Positions 32,001 to 45,659 of a DNA stretch of 64,000 bases are shown one piece after another. The stretch spans positions 6,510,001-6,574,000 of the forward strand of contig NZ_CP065958.1 of the NCBI RefSeq assembly GCF_041270065.1. The letters are read 5' to 3'. The stretch comes from Streptomyces fradiae (lineage in GTDB: Bacteria; Actinomycetota; Actinomycetes; Streptomycetales; Streptomycetaceae). Below the pieces are notes generated by a model that was not told the DNA's origin, made no database searches, and saw only the letters and a program-made list of their open reading frames with translations. Position 1 is the first letter of the stretch. Every line of letters starts with the position of its first letter. Made by a program: the position numbers and the translations under genes.

Positions 32001-32851
32001 GCCCGCTCGGTGCTGTCGTCCTCGTCGCGGTCGCCCACCCAGCGCCAGAAGTCGACCATCATCCGCTCGCAGCGGATGCCGAATTCCAGGGCCTCACGCT
32101 GGCCCCGGGTGAGCAGTTCGCCGACCGAGGCGGCGAGCTGCTCGTACTCCTCCAGGGTGCCGGTGTGCTCGGCGATCTGGACGGGGGCGTGGACGCCGGG
32201 GCGGGCGCCGAACCAGAGCTTGAGGATGCCGCGTTCGCGGGCCTCGACCGGCACGAAGGCAGGGTCGTCCAGCCAGCCGCGCAGCGCCCGGCCGCCCGCT
32301 TCCCCCTCGCGCGCCCGGACCGAGCCCCGCCGGCCCGCCCGTACGGCGCGCAGCTGGAGCACGCCGACGACCACCGCGTACGCGCCCGCCACCACCGGCG
32401 TAGGGAACCACCGCTGGTGCAGCTCGGGAAGGCCGGTGACGGCGGTGAGGACGCCGAAGGTCACCGCGAACACCGTCCCGACCAGGATCGTCGCGCGCGC
32501 GATCCAGAACGCCGCGCCGCTGAACGCCTGCTCGGGCGGGGTGCGGGCCAGATAGGCCGCCGCGCCGCCCATCGACACGTACACGATCGCCGCGTACCCG
32601 ATGCCGAAGGCGCCGTGCAGCCGGATCCGCCGCCGTACCGCCGACAGCAGCTGCACCGGGCCGAGCAGCATCAGCCGCCCGCCGAGCACGGAGTGCGCGA
32701 TAAGCGGGACCAGAGGGACCAGACTGCGGGTGTACGGGCCCATCCGGTCGCGGACCGCGGCGGCGACGTACTCGGGCGAGACGCTCCGCCCGAGCAGCCA
32801 CTCGCCGAACGCCGGGGCGCCGGGACGCGCGTACGGCCACGGCTCGGTCAT
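31979..32851 (-). CDS. Integral membrane protein, unknown function
   Basis: This 290-residue protein reads from ATG 32851 (MTEPWPYARPGAPAFGEWLL). The middle contains about five hydrophobic segments (YTRSLVPLVPLIAHSVLGG, LHGAFGIGYAAIVYVSMGGA, FWIARATILVGTVFAVTFGV, VVAGAYAVVVGVLQLRAVR). A cytoplasmic acidic C terminus follows (LEEYEQLAASVGELLTRGQR). The layout loosely recalls DUF2306-like predicted membrane proteins, but the match is weak. It overlaps the oxidoreductase gene tail-to-tail by 22 nt. Confidence 0.6.
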   Translation of the reverse strand: MTEPWPYARPGAPAFGEWLLGRSVSPEYVAAAVRDRMGPYTRSLVPLVPLIAHSVLGGRLMLLGPVQLLSAVRRRIRLHGAFGIGYAAIVYVSMGGAAAYLARTPPEQAFSGAAFWIARATILVGTVFAVTFGVLTAVTGLPELHQRWFPTPVVAGAYAVVVGVLQLRAVRAGRRGSVRAREGEAGGRALRGWLDDPAFVPVEARERGILKLWFGARPGVHAPVQIAEHTGTLEEYEQLAASVGELLTRGQREALEFGIRCERMMVDFWRWVGDRDEDDSTERAQRAADA

Positions 32852-32896
32852 CGCGATCGGCGCGTAGCCGAGACAGACGACGGCGATCCGCCCCCA

Positions 32897-34264
32897 CTAG
32901 CGGATCGGGCGGTCCAGGCGCACCTTCACCAGCGTCGTCTCCACACCGCTGTCGACGAGCCGCCCGTTCGCGTCGAACGCGCCGACGCCGTCCGTCATGC
33001 CGAGGTCGTTGTCGTTGAGCAGCACGAGGGTGCGCGTGCCCTCCACCGCCACGCCCTCGATCTTGCCCGGCACGCCCTCGACGGTGCCGAGGTCCACGAT
33101 CAGGCGCTTGGCCGGCACCGGCACGCCTTCGGCGGCCGGGTCCGCCAGCTGCTCCAGGGACGGGCTGGTGGCGGTGGAGTCCCAGGCCGAGCCGAGGATG
33201 TCGGCGTCGTGGCGCAGCCGGATCTCGTACAGGCGGGCCGCCTTGTCGGTGCGCTCCTGCACCAGGAGACGGTCGCCGCCGAGCGCGACAAGCGCGGAGA
33301 TCTTCAGCTCCGAGGTCTTGGTCTGGCCGGGCTCGACCTCGCCCACCGGGTCGAAGCGGTACGCGTACTCGCCGGTGACCTCGCCCTCGCGCGGCGAGAA
33401 GCGCAGCAGGCGGGTGGTGCGGGAGTCCTCGCCGCTGTTCTTGTCGGGGTTGAGCAGCGGGCTCTGCAGCGCCATCACCAGGTCGCCGTTCGGGAGCAGG
33501 GCGAGGCCCTCGAAGCCGCGGTTGATCTTCCGGGTGAGGAGGATCGACGGCAGCGACTCGATCACCGGGTAGTCGGCGCCGGTCAGGTTCAGGCCCTCGG
33601 GCACGTGGCGGGCGAGCACCCGGCCCTGCGGCGACACGTGCACCAGCGACGGACCGTACTCGTCCACCAGCCAGAAGCTGCCGTCGCGGTCGCGCACCAC
33701 GCCCTCGGTGTCCAGGCCGTTCGGGTTGTACGCGAGCGGGGTCCGGGCGTCGTAGGTGTACGGCGCCTCGTCCCGGCCGGCCTGGTTCGACAGACCGGTC
33801 ACCGGCTTGCCGGAGGCGGTGGTGAGCGGGATGGCCTGCAGGACGTCGATGCGGTCGCCGACGACGCGGATCTTCACGATGGCCGGGTCGAAGCCGGGCA
33901 CCGGGAAGGTGCGGCGCTTCTCCTTGCCGACGGAGATCTGGCCGTTCGGGCCGCGGTCGGTGACGGTCCAGTACTCGCCGGGCCGCTCGGCCGGGTACAG
34001 GTCGCTGCCGATGCCGCCGAGGTCGACCCCGCGGTCGTCGGCGACGGTGCCGGGCAGCAGGCGGTTGCTGAACTCGGCGAGCGGGATGTCGGGCAGCGTG
34101 GCGTCGGCCACCACGCGGGCCGCCGGGCCGGTGCCGTGGCCGGGCGCGTGCGGGGCCGGCGCGCCCGAGGCCGGCCAGGCGAGGGCGGTCAGGGCGAGTG
34201 CCGCGGACAGCGGAAGGCCGATGGCGACGGACGTGGCGCGGGGCGCGCGGGAGGCGTTGGTCAT
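32897..34264 (-). CDS. Secreted esterase-like / phytase-like beta-propeller protein
   Basis: This 455-residue protein has a Sec signal peptide (SVAIGLPLSAALALTALAWP, cleavage near ASGAPA). The mature part is the esterase-like activity of phytase family (PF13449) fold: GIGSDLYPAERPGEYWTVTD, FEGLALLPNGDLVMALQSPL, then LLRFSPREGEVTGEYAYRFD and VLLNDNDLGMTDGVGAF, each a propeller-like blade with acidic loops. Such proteins are secreted phosphatases or calcium-dependent esterases. The gene is likely transcribed alone. Substrate specificity is not evident. Confidence 0.82.
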   Translation of the reverse strand: MTNASRAPRATSVAIGLPLSAALALTALAWPASGAPAPHAPGHGTGPAARVVADATLPDIPLAEFSNRLLPGTVADDRGVDLGGIGSDLYPAERPGEYWTVTDRGPNGQISVGKEKRRTFPVPGFDPAIVKIRVVGDRIDVLQAIPLTTASGKPVTGLSNQAGRDEAPYTYDARTPLAYNPNGLDTEGVVRDRDGSFWLVDEYGPSLVHVSPQGRVLARHVPEGLNLTGADYPVIESLPSILLTRKINRGFEGLALLPNGDLVMALQSPLLNPDKNSGEDSRTTRLLRFSPREGEVTGEYAYRFDPVGEVEPGQTKTSELKISALVALGGDRLLVQERTDKAARLYEIRLRHDADILGSAWDSTATSPSLEQLADPAAEGVPVPAKRLIVDLGTVEGVPGKIEGVAVEGTRTLVLLNDNDLGMTDGVGAFDANGRLVDSGVETTLVKVRLDRPIR

Positions 34265-34384
34265 GGCCGGATCGTGAGCGCCGTCGGTGAGGTCCGGGTG
34301 GCGGGCGGGGGGTGGTCGGATGAACCGCCGGTGGCTGAACGCTCGTTCACGTGTTCGCGGCCACCCCCCGCCGCCGCCCGTCGC

Positions 34385-35746
<1,362 letters not shown>

Positions 35747-35810
35747 TCACGGCGTGTTCCGGCCATATCCGCAGCGCCGGCGTGGCCGGTTTCGGATCAC
35801 CCGTCCCGCG

Positions 35811-36239
35811 TCACTCGTCCGGAGCGGCGAGGTAGACCGCGACCCGGGTCGGCCTGCCGCCGGTGTGCCGGAGGTCGGCGAGAGACGTGGCCACGTCGCG
35901 CAGGATGTCCAGCGCGATCCGGAAATCGCCCGCGGCGCTCTCGGAGCTCTCGGCGCCCGCGGCGGGCCGGGCGTCGGGCCAGACGATGACCGCGCGGGGG
36001 GACTTCAGCCCGTGCAGACCGCCCCAGACCGAATCCGCGAGGGCGTCCCACACCATGCGGCAGGTCCCGAGCGGCGGGTCCAGGGGAAGGGTCTCCCGCA
36101 CCGCCCGGAAGAACGCCTCCTTGTCGGTCCGCCCGGCGGTGGAGAGCGTGAACACGGGAACGCCCCGGCGAGCGGCCTCGGCGAGGATCCCCGGGAGGTC
36201 CACGCCGGAGACCTCGTGGAAGCCGCCGTCGATCACCAT
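35811..36239 (-). CDS. Barstar-family protein
   Basis: This 142-residue protein reads from ATG 36239 (MVIDGGFHEVSGVDLPGILA). The barstar hallmark is TCRMVWDALADSVWGGLHGL, corresponding to the NwDAlxDxL segment that contacts ribonuclease, preceded by the usual FFRAVRETLPLDPP strand-helix. The C terminus (LDILRDVATSLADLRH, RVAVYLAAPDE) completes the small alpha/beta fold. Barstars inhibit secreted RNases, but no barnase/RNase gene is adjacent. Streptomyces have several orphan barstar-like genes, some probably serving other contacts. Confidence 0.75.
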   Translation of the reverse strand: MVIDGGFHEVSGVDLPGILAEAARRGVPVFTLSTAGRTDKEAFFRAVRETLPLDPPLGTCRMVWDALADSVWGGLHGLKSPRAVIVWPDARPAAGAESSESAAGDFRIALDILRDVATSLADLRHTGGRPTRVAVYLAAPDE

Positions 36240-36352
36240 GTCAGGAACCGTACCGGTGGGTTCTTCCGGTGCGCCGGGCCGGGCCCCCGGCCCCTTCGCC
36301 GCCCGCTCCCCGCCCGTCCCCGCGAGTAGACTCCGAAGGGGTACGCCTGCCT

Positions 36353-38696
36353 GTGCCGGAGGTCGAGTTGACCGGTTCCGCTGGGGGCTCGGGGGCGGGG
36401 TCGAAGGTGTCCGGGGCCGGGGCGGAGTCCGGGTTCGCGGGGTTGGCCGCGGAGAACCGGCGGCTGCGCGGGGAGCGGGCGCGGGCGCATCTGCTGGATC
36501 TGGCCACCGGGGTGCTCGCCGTGCAGCTGGGGGTTTCCACGGGCGATGCGGCCGAGCATCTGACGGCGCTCGCGGGGGCCACCGGGATGACGGTCGAGGA
36601 CCTCGCCGCGGACGTCGTGAACTCCGTCGCCGGCCCCCGGGCGGCGGAGGGACTGGGGGCGCCCCCGCCCGCGTCGCCGCTGCCCGCCCGCCGGAGCCGC
36701 CGTACCGCCGCCGTCGTCGAGACGGCCGAGGACGTCGCGGCGGCCGCCCAGGCGCTGCTCGACGGCGGGCTCGGGCCGCTCGGGGCGGACAGCGTGTGGT
36801 TGTGGCGGCTGGTCGACGGCGGGTGTCTGCGGCTCGCCGGGCACGCCGGGGTGGGGGCGGCGGAGGCCGCGGCCTGGTGGTGGATCCCGCCCGCCGCACC
36901 GGAGGCGATCCGGGCCGTGCTCGACGGCAACGCGCCCGTGTGGCTGCCCGAGGGCCCGACCGCCGGCGCCGCCCTGCCCGGCGCCGGCGAGGGCGCCGCA
37001 CGGGCCGTGCTGCCGCTGCGCCGGCGCGGCACGACAGAGGGCGTCGCGCTGGTCGGCTGGCCCGGACCCGTGACCTTCGACCCGACGCTGCGCCGGGCCG
37101 TCGGCGGCCTGATGGACGTGGCCGGCGCCCTCCTGGACCGGCCCGACGGCGAGGAGGCCGGCGCCCCCGTCCTCGTCGACCTGCTCGACGCGCTGACCCA
37201 CCCGGCCGCCCTGCTCCGTACCGGCGAGGCCACCGGAACCCCGGTCGTGGAGGTGGAACACGTCAACGAGGCCGCCGTCACCGCCCTCGGCGGCACCCTC
37301 CCCGCCGACGACCCCTCCCTCGCCCGCGCCTTCCCGCACGCGCACACCGAGCTCGCCCGGCTGGCCCGCCGCGCCCGCCACACCCGCCGCCCCGGCCACG
37401 CCGCCCGGCTGCCCGCCGGGCCCCCGGCGGACGGCCCAGGACCGCTGCTCGACGTCCGCGTGCTGCCCGCCGGACCCGACCGCGCCGTCGTCCTCTGGCA
37501 CACCACCGGCGACCCCGGCCTGGCCACCGGCCGCGCCGTCGCCCGGCTGCAGAGCGTCGCCACCTTCCAGGACAGCCTGACCGGCGGCGACACCATGTGG
37601 TCGGAGCAGGCGTACGGCATCTTCGGCATGGCCCGCGACGAGGCCCCGCTCCCGCTGCTCGCGCTGCGCGCCCGCATCCACCAGGAGGACGGCGAGGCCC
37701 TGACCGCGCTGCTCAGGACGCTCACCGAGCGCCGCACGGGCGCCCAGACCGTCCTGCGGACCGTGCTGCCCGACGGCTCAGTCCGGCATGTACGGGTCGC
37801 GGCGGAACCGCTCCTCGACGGCGACACCGTCACCGGCTTCGTCGGCGCCTACCAGGACGTCTCCGCGACCCGCCGCACCGAGCTCGCCCTGACCGCGACC
37901 TTCGACCGGCTCACCGCCGTCCGCGACCAGGCCGAGCTGCGCCACCAGGTCGCCCTCCAGCTCCAGCGGGCGATCGTCCCCGAGGCGCCCGCCCTGGGCG
38001 AACTCCCCGGCGGGCTCACCGTCGCCGCCCGCTACCGGCCGGCCGCCGAGGAGTACCAGGTCGGCGGCGACTGGTACGACGTCCTGCCGCTGCCCGGCGG
38101 CAAGGTGCTGCTCGCCGTCGGCGACATCGCCGGACACGGCATCGACTCCGTCACCGGCATGGTCTCCCTCCGCAACGCCCAGCGCGCCCTCGCCTTCACC
38201 GGCCGCCCGCCCCACCAGCTGATGGGCTGGCTCAACGAGGTCACCCTCCGCACCGGCGGCGGCTCCACCGCCACCGCCGTCTGCGCCCTGTACGACCCCG
38301 AGGACGGCGGCCTCGTCTGGTCCAGCGCCGGCCACCTTCCGCTGCTGCTGATCCGCGACGGCCGGGCCCGGCTCCTCGAACCGCCGCAGGACGTCCTCCT
38401 CGGCGCGGTGCCCTCGTACGCGTACGAGGAACGCCGCACCGCACTGCACCCCGGCGACACCCTGCTGCTCTACACCGACGGCCTGGTCGAGCGCCGGCAC
38501 GAGGGCCTCGGCCCCGGGCTCGCGCGGCTGCTCGCAGTCGCGACCCGGGTGGCGGGCCGGGAGAGCCCGGAACTCCTCGTCGACGCGCTGCTCGCCATGG
38601 CCCTCGGGGACACGGACGACGACACGAGCGTGGTCGCCGTCCGCGTCCGGCGCCCGGAGGAGACCGCCGGCCGCGAGGAGCCCGGTCCGCAGCGGC

Positions 38697-38725
<29 letters not shown>
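36353..38725 (+). CDS. Multidomain PP2C phosphatase (ANTAR-GAF-PAS-SpoIIE)
   Basis: This 790-residue regulator starts at GTG 36353, with GAAGGGG about 10 nt upstream. Near the N terminus (residues about 35-85) an ANTAR-like segment LLDLATGVLAVQLGVSTGDA is visible. A GAF-like region, about 110-280, follows. A PAS domain, about 400-515, contains WSEQAYGIFGMARDEAPLPL and ends GFVGAYQDVSATRRTE. The PP2C phosphatase lies from about 540, with EYQVGGDWYDVLPLPGGKVL, VGDIAGHGIDSVTGM, LLYTDGLVERRHEG and DDDTSVVAVRV. It should dephosphorylate a STAS-type anti-anti-sigma factor; two candidates are at 42925 and 43407. It ends overlapping the convergent kinase by 29 nt. Confidence 0.88.
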
Positions 38726-41804
<3,079 letters not shown>

Positions 41805-41846
41805 GAGGGCCTGCCCGGGCGGGGTCGGACGCCCCGCCCATCCACT

Positions 41847-42320
41847 CTAGGACCCGCCAGGTCCGGAAGCCTCCGGGAACAGGTCCACCTGGAACCAGAC
41901 CGTCTTGCCGTCCTGCCCCCGGGGCACCGTGCCCCACCGTGCGGCGAGCCGTTGCAGCAGATAGAGCCCGTGTCCGGAGGAGCGGTAGGCCCGGTGCGGG
42001 CCGTGCGGCCGCGGCCGGTGCGGGTTGGTGTCGCTGACCTGCACCCACAGCGCACGGTCGGTCCCGTCGAGGCGCAGCTCGCTGGGCACGCCGCCGTGCG
42101 TGTGCGCGTTCGTGACGACCTCGGAGACCAGCAGCAGCGCGTCCGCCACCGCCCGTGTGTCGGGCGTGTCCGCGGGCCCGAACCAGGCGCTCAGCGCCCG
42201 CCGGGTCGCCTCCCGGCAGGCGGCGACGACTCCGGGACCCGGTGGCATCCCCGTCAGGTCGTACCTGAGCGAGCGACCGCGGCCGCGGCTTCGGATCTCC
42301 ATCCCGTCCGTGAGGGGCAT
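41847..42320 (-). CDS. ATP-binding anti-sigma-type regulator (RsbW/HATPase_c_2)
   Basis: This 157-residue single-domain GHKL ATPase has the N box LLLVSEVVTNAHTHGG and the G boxes VQVSDTNPH and RSSGHGLYLLQRLAARWGTV, with no dimerisation or kinase receiver part. Such Streptomyces proteins act as serine kinases or anti-sigma factors in partner switches with STAS proteins. ATG 42320 is chosen; ATG 42302 would remove only six residues. It lies 83 bp downstream of a paralogue at 42404 on the same strand. Confidence 0.85.
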   Translation of the reverse strand: MPLTDGMEIRSRGRGRSLRYDLTGMPPGPGVVAACREATRRALSAWFGPADTPDTRAVADALLLVSEVVTNAHTHGGVPSELRLDGTDRALWVQVSDTNPHRPRPHGPHRAYRSSGHGLYLLQRLAARWGTVPRGQDGKTVWFQVDLFPEASGPGGS

Positions 42321-42403
42321 ACGCTGCGGCTTTCCGCTGCCCGGAGCGGCAAACGGGAGCCGCGCAGGGCGGGGGTGCCGGGCGCTCGGGCGCTCGGGCG
42401 GAG

Positions 42404-42928
42404 TCAGTCGCTCCGCCAGGGCGGCCGGGACGGGCGGGTGACCTCCACCCACACGATCTTCCCGAGGGCGCCGTTCGCCTTCGGCGCCGAGCCCCAGGCC
42501 CCGGCCAGCCGGTCCAGGACCATCAGCCCGTGCCCGCCGGGCAGCGCCGGAGAGCGGGGCGCGTGCGGGCGGGGCGGGTCCGGACTCCCGTCGGCCACTT
42601 CGAGGCGCAGTCGGCCGTCGGCGTGCCGCAGCACCAGCTCCTCGGGCCCGGCGGCGTGCAGGCACGCGTTGGTGACCACCTCCGACACCATCAGGAGCAC
42701 GTCCTCGGCGCGTTCGCGCCCCTCGGGCGTGGTCGCGGGCAGCCACCCCCAGTCGCGCAGCGCGACCGCCGTGAAGTCGCGGCAGCGGGTCACGGCGCCG
42801 GTGGTGGTGCCGAGGAGGAGCCGCCGGACCTGGGCGCCGGCGAAGGCGTCGACGAAGGGGTCGGAGAGGGAATCGGCGAAGGCGGCCGCGTCCGGTGGCC
42901 GGTCGCCGTCGTCTTCCCGCCCCCTCAT
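42404..42928 (-). CDS. ATP-binding anti-sigma-type regulator (RsbW/HATPase_c_2), paralogue
   Basis: This 174-residue protein reads from ATG 42928. An unconserved 60-residue leader precedes the GHKL fold: VLLMVSEVVTNACLHAAGPE (N box), LRLEVADGSPD, and LPGGHGLMVLDRLAGAWGSA. It shares the closing KIVWVEV / KTVWFQV segment with the protein at 41847, showing recent duplication. Its start codon overlaps the stop of the STAS gene at 42925 (ATGA), so it is translationally coupled to a likely partner anti-anti-sigma factor. Confidence 0.87.
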   Translation of the reverse strand: MRGREDDGDRPPDAAAFADSLSDPFVDAFAGAQVRRLLLGTTTGAVTRCRDFTAVALRDWGWLPATTPEGRERAEDVLLMVSEVVTNACLHAAGPEELVLRHADGRLRLEVADGSPDPPRPHAPRSPALPGGHGLMVLDRLAGAWGSAPKANGALGKIVWVEVTRPSRPPWRSD

Positions 42929-43335
42929 GACCCCTCCGGGGCCGGGGCGTCCGCGAGGGCGCTCGCGACGGTCTCGTACACCCGGAAGACCGAGCGCGCT
43001 CCGGTGATCTCGAACATGCGGTCCACCGGCGGTCGCAGTCCCGCGAGGTCGAGGCGTCCGCCGGCCTCGGTCATCCGCAGCCGGGCGCGGAGCAGCACGT
43101 TCAGACCGGTGGAGTCGCAGAAGCTCAGCCCGGAGCAGTCGACGACGATCCGGAATCCGTCCCTGCCGCTTCCGTCGCTCCCGTCGTGCTCCGCGAGGGC
43201 GTCCCGGAGCGGGCCCGCCGAGTCGTGGTCGAGTTCGCCCGCGAGGGCGAGGACGACGGTGTCGGGGCGCCGTCCGTTCAGCTCCCGGACGTCGAGCCGT
43301 CCGGCGAAGTCCTCCGCCCGGTCCATGGCCTCCAT
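42925..43335 (-). CDS. STAS-domain anti-anti-sigma factor
   Basis: This 136-residue STAS protein starts at the ATG read from 43335 with AAGGAGG about 10 nt upstream, a better choice than ATG 43380. Conserved parts are VVLALAGELDHDSAGPLRDA and RIVVDCSGLSFCDSTGLNVL, with the phosphorylatable Ser in DSTGLN. When unphosphorylated it should bind the coupled RsbW-like protein at 42404 and free a sigma factor. The SpoIIE phosphatase at 36353 is a plausible activator. Confidence 0.9.
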   Translation of the reverse strand: MEAMDRAEDFAGRLDVRELNGRRPDTVVLALAGELDHDSAGPLRDALAEHDGSDGSGRDGFRIVVDCSGLSFCDSTGLNVLLRARLRMTEAGGRLDLAGLRPPVDRMFEITGARSVFRVYETVASALADAPAPEGS

Positions 43336-43406
43336 GCGGTGCCGGCCTCCTTCCGGTCCGGTCTGTACGTCCTGCGTCACGCTTCATTGCGCGTCAAGCA
43401 CCATGA

Positions 43407-43829
43407 TCAGGCGAAGCCGAGCACCTCGCGATCTTTGACGATGGTGAACAGCCGCAGCGTCCCCGTCATCGCGAACAGCTGCTTCAGCTGCCGCGGCACC
43501 GGGCCGGCGAGCACGAGCCGGCCGTGCGCGAAATGGGCGGTCAGCAGCTCGTGCAGGAACGACGAGTCGCCGAAGCCGATCTGCGAGATGTCGAGGACGG
43601 TCTGCCGGCAGCCCGAGTGCCGGGCCTCGGCGAGCGCCCGGCGCAGACAGTCGATCGTGTCGACGTCGAACTCCCCGGTCGCCGCGAGCACCACGGTGCC
43701 CGGTGCCGGGGAGGGTTCGCGGACCACCCAGGCGGTGCCCGCAGGGGCGCGGTAGGTCCGCGGCTCCTGACCGGCGGGGGCCGGGTTCCGCTCCCCGCCC
43801 TGGGGCGGCACGAAATCCACGGGGACCAT
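43407..43829 (-). CDS. STAS-domain protein
   Basis: This 140-residue protein has a Pro-rich 35-residue leader and a STAS fold: GTVVLAATGEFDVDTIDCLR, then QTVLDISQIGFGDSSFLHEL. The usual D-S-T/S-G phosphosite reads GDSSFL, so a Ser is available. The C-terminal LVLAGPVPRQLKQLFAMTGT helix matches anti-anti-sigma antagonists. It is 71 bp upstream of the STAS gene at 42925 in the same direction and likely in the same regulon. Confidence 0.87.
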   Translation of the reverse strand: MVPVDFVPPQGGERNPAPAGQEPRTYRAPAGTAWVVREPSPAPGTVVLAATGEFDVDTIDCLRRALAEARHSGCRQTVLDISQIGFGDSSFLHELLTAHFAHGRLVLAGPVPRQLKQLFAMTGTLRLFTIVKDREVLGFA

Positions 43830-43902
43830 GGCGGCACCTCCGCTGGGCGCCTGCCCCGATCCCGCCTGCTCATGCGGCCCGGGGTGGCGCGGCCGGGCCG
43901 GT

Positions 43903-44952
43903 TCAGGGGCGCAGCGGCTCGCTGAGTTCCACGGCGCGCAGGGCCGCCGCGAGCGAGAGCTCGTCGGGGAAGTCGAGGGCCGTGTCGGTCAGCTTGATCA
44001 CGTGTTCGTCGCCGTGCGCGAGGGCGCGCTCGAAGACCTCCTCGGGGGTGCGGGAGGCGGGCGGTGCGGGGACGACGGCCTCGGCCGGCGCGTACATCGC
44101 GGTCACCGCCGCCGACGCCGTCCACGCGGCGTGCAGGCTCGGCACCCACAGGTCGCGGGGGAGTGCGGGCAGGGTGCGCAGGACGGCGTTGGGCGCGGTG
44201 GCGGCGTGGACCAGCATGGTCTCCTCGCCGTGGCCGTGGGTGGCGTAGCGGTGGGTCGCGGCGCGGACGAGTTCGGTGAGCCGCTCGTACGCCGCGTCCG
44301 GGCCGGTCACCGACGCCGCCCAGACCGGCAGCTCCCCGACCCGCCCGAGCCGGTCGGGGAAGCTCCCCTCCTGCCCGGCGATGCGCGGTACGGCGTCGAG
44401 CGCGGCGGCGGCGGTGGCCCCGTCCGCGCCCGGCAGCGGGGCGACGCCGGTGACGGGGCGGTGCCGGGCGGCCCAGTAGCCGAGGCCGTGCGCCAGCTCG
44501 GTGAGCCGTGGGCCGGTGTGGTCGCCGCCGTCCGCGAGCAGGGTGCGTACGGCGTGCCCGACGCGGATCACGGGGTGCGTCGAACCGCCGTACATCCCCG
44601 GCAGCAGCCGGGGCCACCACTCGGCGAGCACGTCCCGCCAGGGGCGCTCGGCGAGTTCCCGGCCGAAGTGCCCGATCCAGTCGGCGGCCCGCCGCGGGTC
44701 GCCCAGCGCCTCCCGCCAGTCCTCGCCGGTGACGGGCGCGACCCCGGCCGGGAACTCCTCCAGCTTCGGCGCGTACGCATCCAGCCACCGATGCACCGCT
44801 CGCCCCTCCCCGTGCGCGGCCAGCGCCTCCACGGCCATGGGCGCGTGATTGGTGAGCCGCCCGAGCCGCTCGGGCCCGCTGGAGTGCAGCCGCTCCAGCG
44901 CCTCGTCGAGAACGCCGGTGCGGTCGGTGCTGTGCCTGTCTGTCGTCTCCAT
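43903..44952 (-). CDS. Questin oxidase-family protein
   Basis: This 349-residue protein reads from ATG 44952 (METTDRHSTDRTGVLDEALE). It has the questin-oxidase-like pattern: LTNHAPMAVEALAAHGEG, WLDAYAPKLEEFPAGVAPV, GMYGGSTHPVIRVGHAVRTL, LTELAHGLGYWAARH and the later HAATAPNAVLRTLPALPRDL with conserved His residues. Fungal relatives perform Baeyer-Villiger cleavage of an anthraquinone; bacterial members are mostly uncharacterised. It is isolated on its strand with a long repeat-rich gap upstream. Confidence 0.78.
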   Translation of the reverse strand: METTDRHSTDRTGVLDEALERLHSSGPERLGRLTNHAPMAVEALAAHGEGRAVHRWLDAYAPKLEEFPAGVAPVTGEDWREALGDPRRAADWIGHFGRELAERPWRDVLAEWWPRLLPGMYGGSTHPVIRVGHAVRTLLADGGDHTGPRLTELAHGLGYWAARHRPVTGVAPLPGADGATAAAALDAVPRIAGQEGSFPDRLGRVGELPVWAASVTGPDAAYERLTELVRAATHRYATHGHGEETMLVHAATAPNAVLRTLPALPRDLWVPSLHAAWTASAAVTAMYAPAEAVVPAPPASRTPEEVFERALAHGDEHVIKLTDTALDFPDELSLAAALRAVELSEPLRP

Positions 44953-45659
44953 ACGGGGGACGGTAGGCCGCGCGGTCGGGCGGCGGAACGGGCCCAAGTC
45001 CTAGACCGGGAGCCGCCGCTCGGCCTAGGGCGAGTCCTAGGCCGCCCCGGCACCAGGTGCCGGACACGGCCTGGGGCGGCAGCCCAGGCGAGGCCCTGCG
45101 GGCCTGGCCCAGGCGCGCCCCTTGGGCCCTTCGAGCCCGGCGGGCACGCCACGCTGCTTCCCCTGGCCCTGGCGGGCCTGACGGGTGTCTCGCCGACCCG
45201 GCCAGGCGGCGCGACCCCCCAGGGCTTCGCCTGGGTGGGTATCCCCGGCGGAGCCCTGCGCCATGGGGGCCGGGCGGGGCCCTGGCGAAGCCAGGAGGCG
45301 GACCCCCCACGCCACTTTCCGCCCCCGGCGGCCCTGGCGGGCCTGGGGACGCCCCGAGCACCGACTGTCGCGGGCCCCTGTCCGACCCTGATCTGCCGGA
45401 CACTCCCAAGGCCGCTTCCGGCGACTCCCACCCCGGCCGGCGAGGCCCGGCACGCGCACCCGCCCGTGTCTCCTCGGCCCCGACGGGGCCCGCGGAGGCC
45501 CCAACCGCCGCCGCGCCCCCTGCCCTCGGGGCGAGGACACTCGGACACCCGTTCGTGGCTCGTGCGTTCCGTGCGAAGAAATTTCTCGTGCGGGTGGAGT
45601 GGCGGGGCAAAGGGCCGTCGCACGCCCCATGGCGCGCCGGGACTCGCGATCATGCCGGG
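44953..45659. other. Long GC-rich intergenic region with repeats and hairpins
   Basis: About 700 bp with no credible gene on either strand: the open frames encode only Arg/Pro/Gly-rich sequence and lack ribosome sites. It contains a 16-bp direct repeat GGCCCTGGCGGGCCTG at 45165-45180 and 45330-45345. It also has small hairpins such as CCCAGG...CCTGGG near 45218-45236 and CCTGGC-GAA-GCCAGG near 45282-45296. It must hold the divergent promoters of the questin-oxidase-like and deaminase genes. Confidence 0.55.

Noticed and set aside
45037..45630. A 197-codon minus-strand gene in the gap before the deaminase
   Set aside because: It has a low-complexity Arg/Pro/Gly composition, no ribosome site, and the strand bias of random GC-rich DNA.
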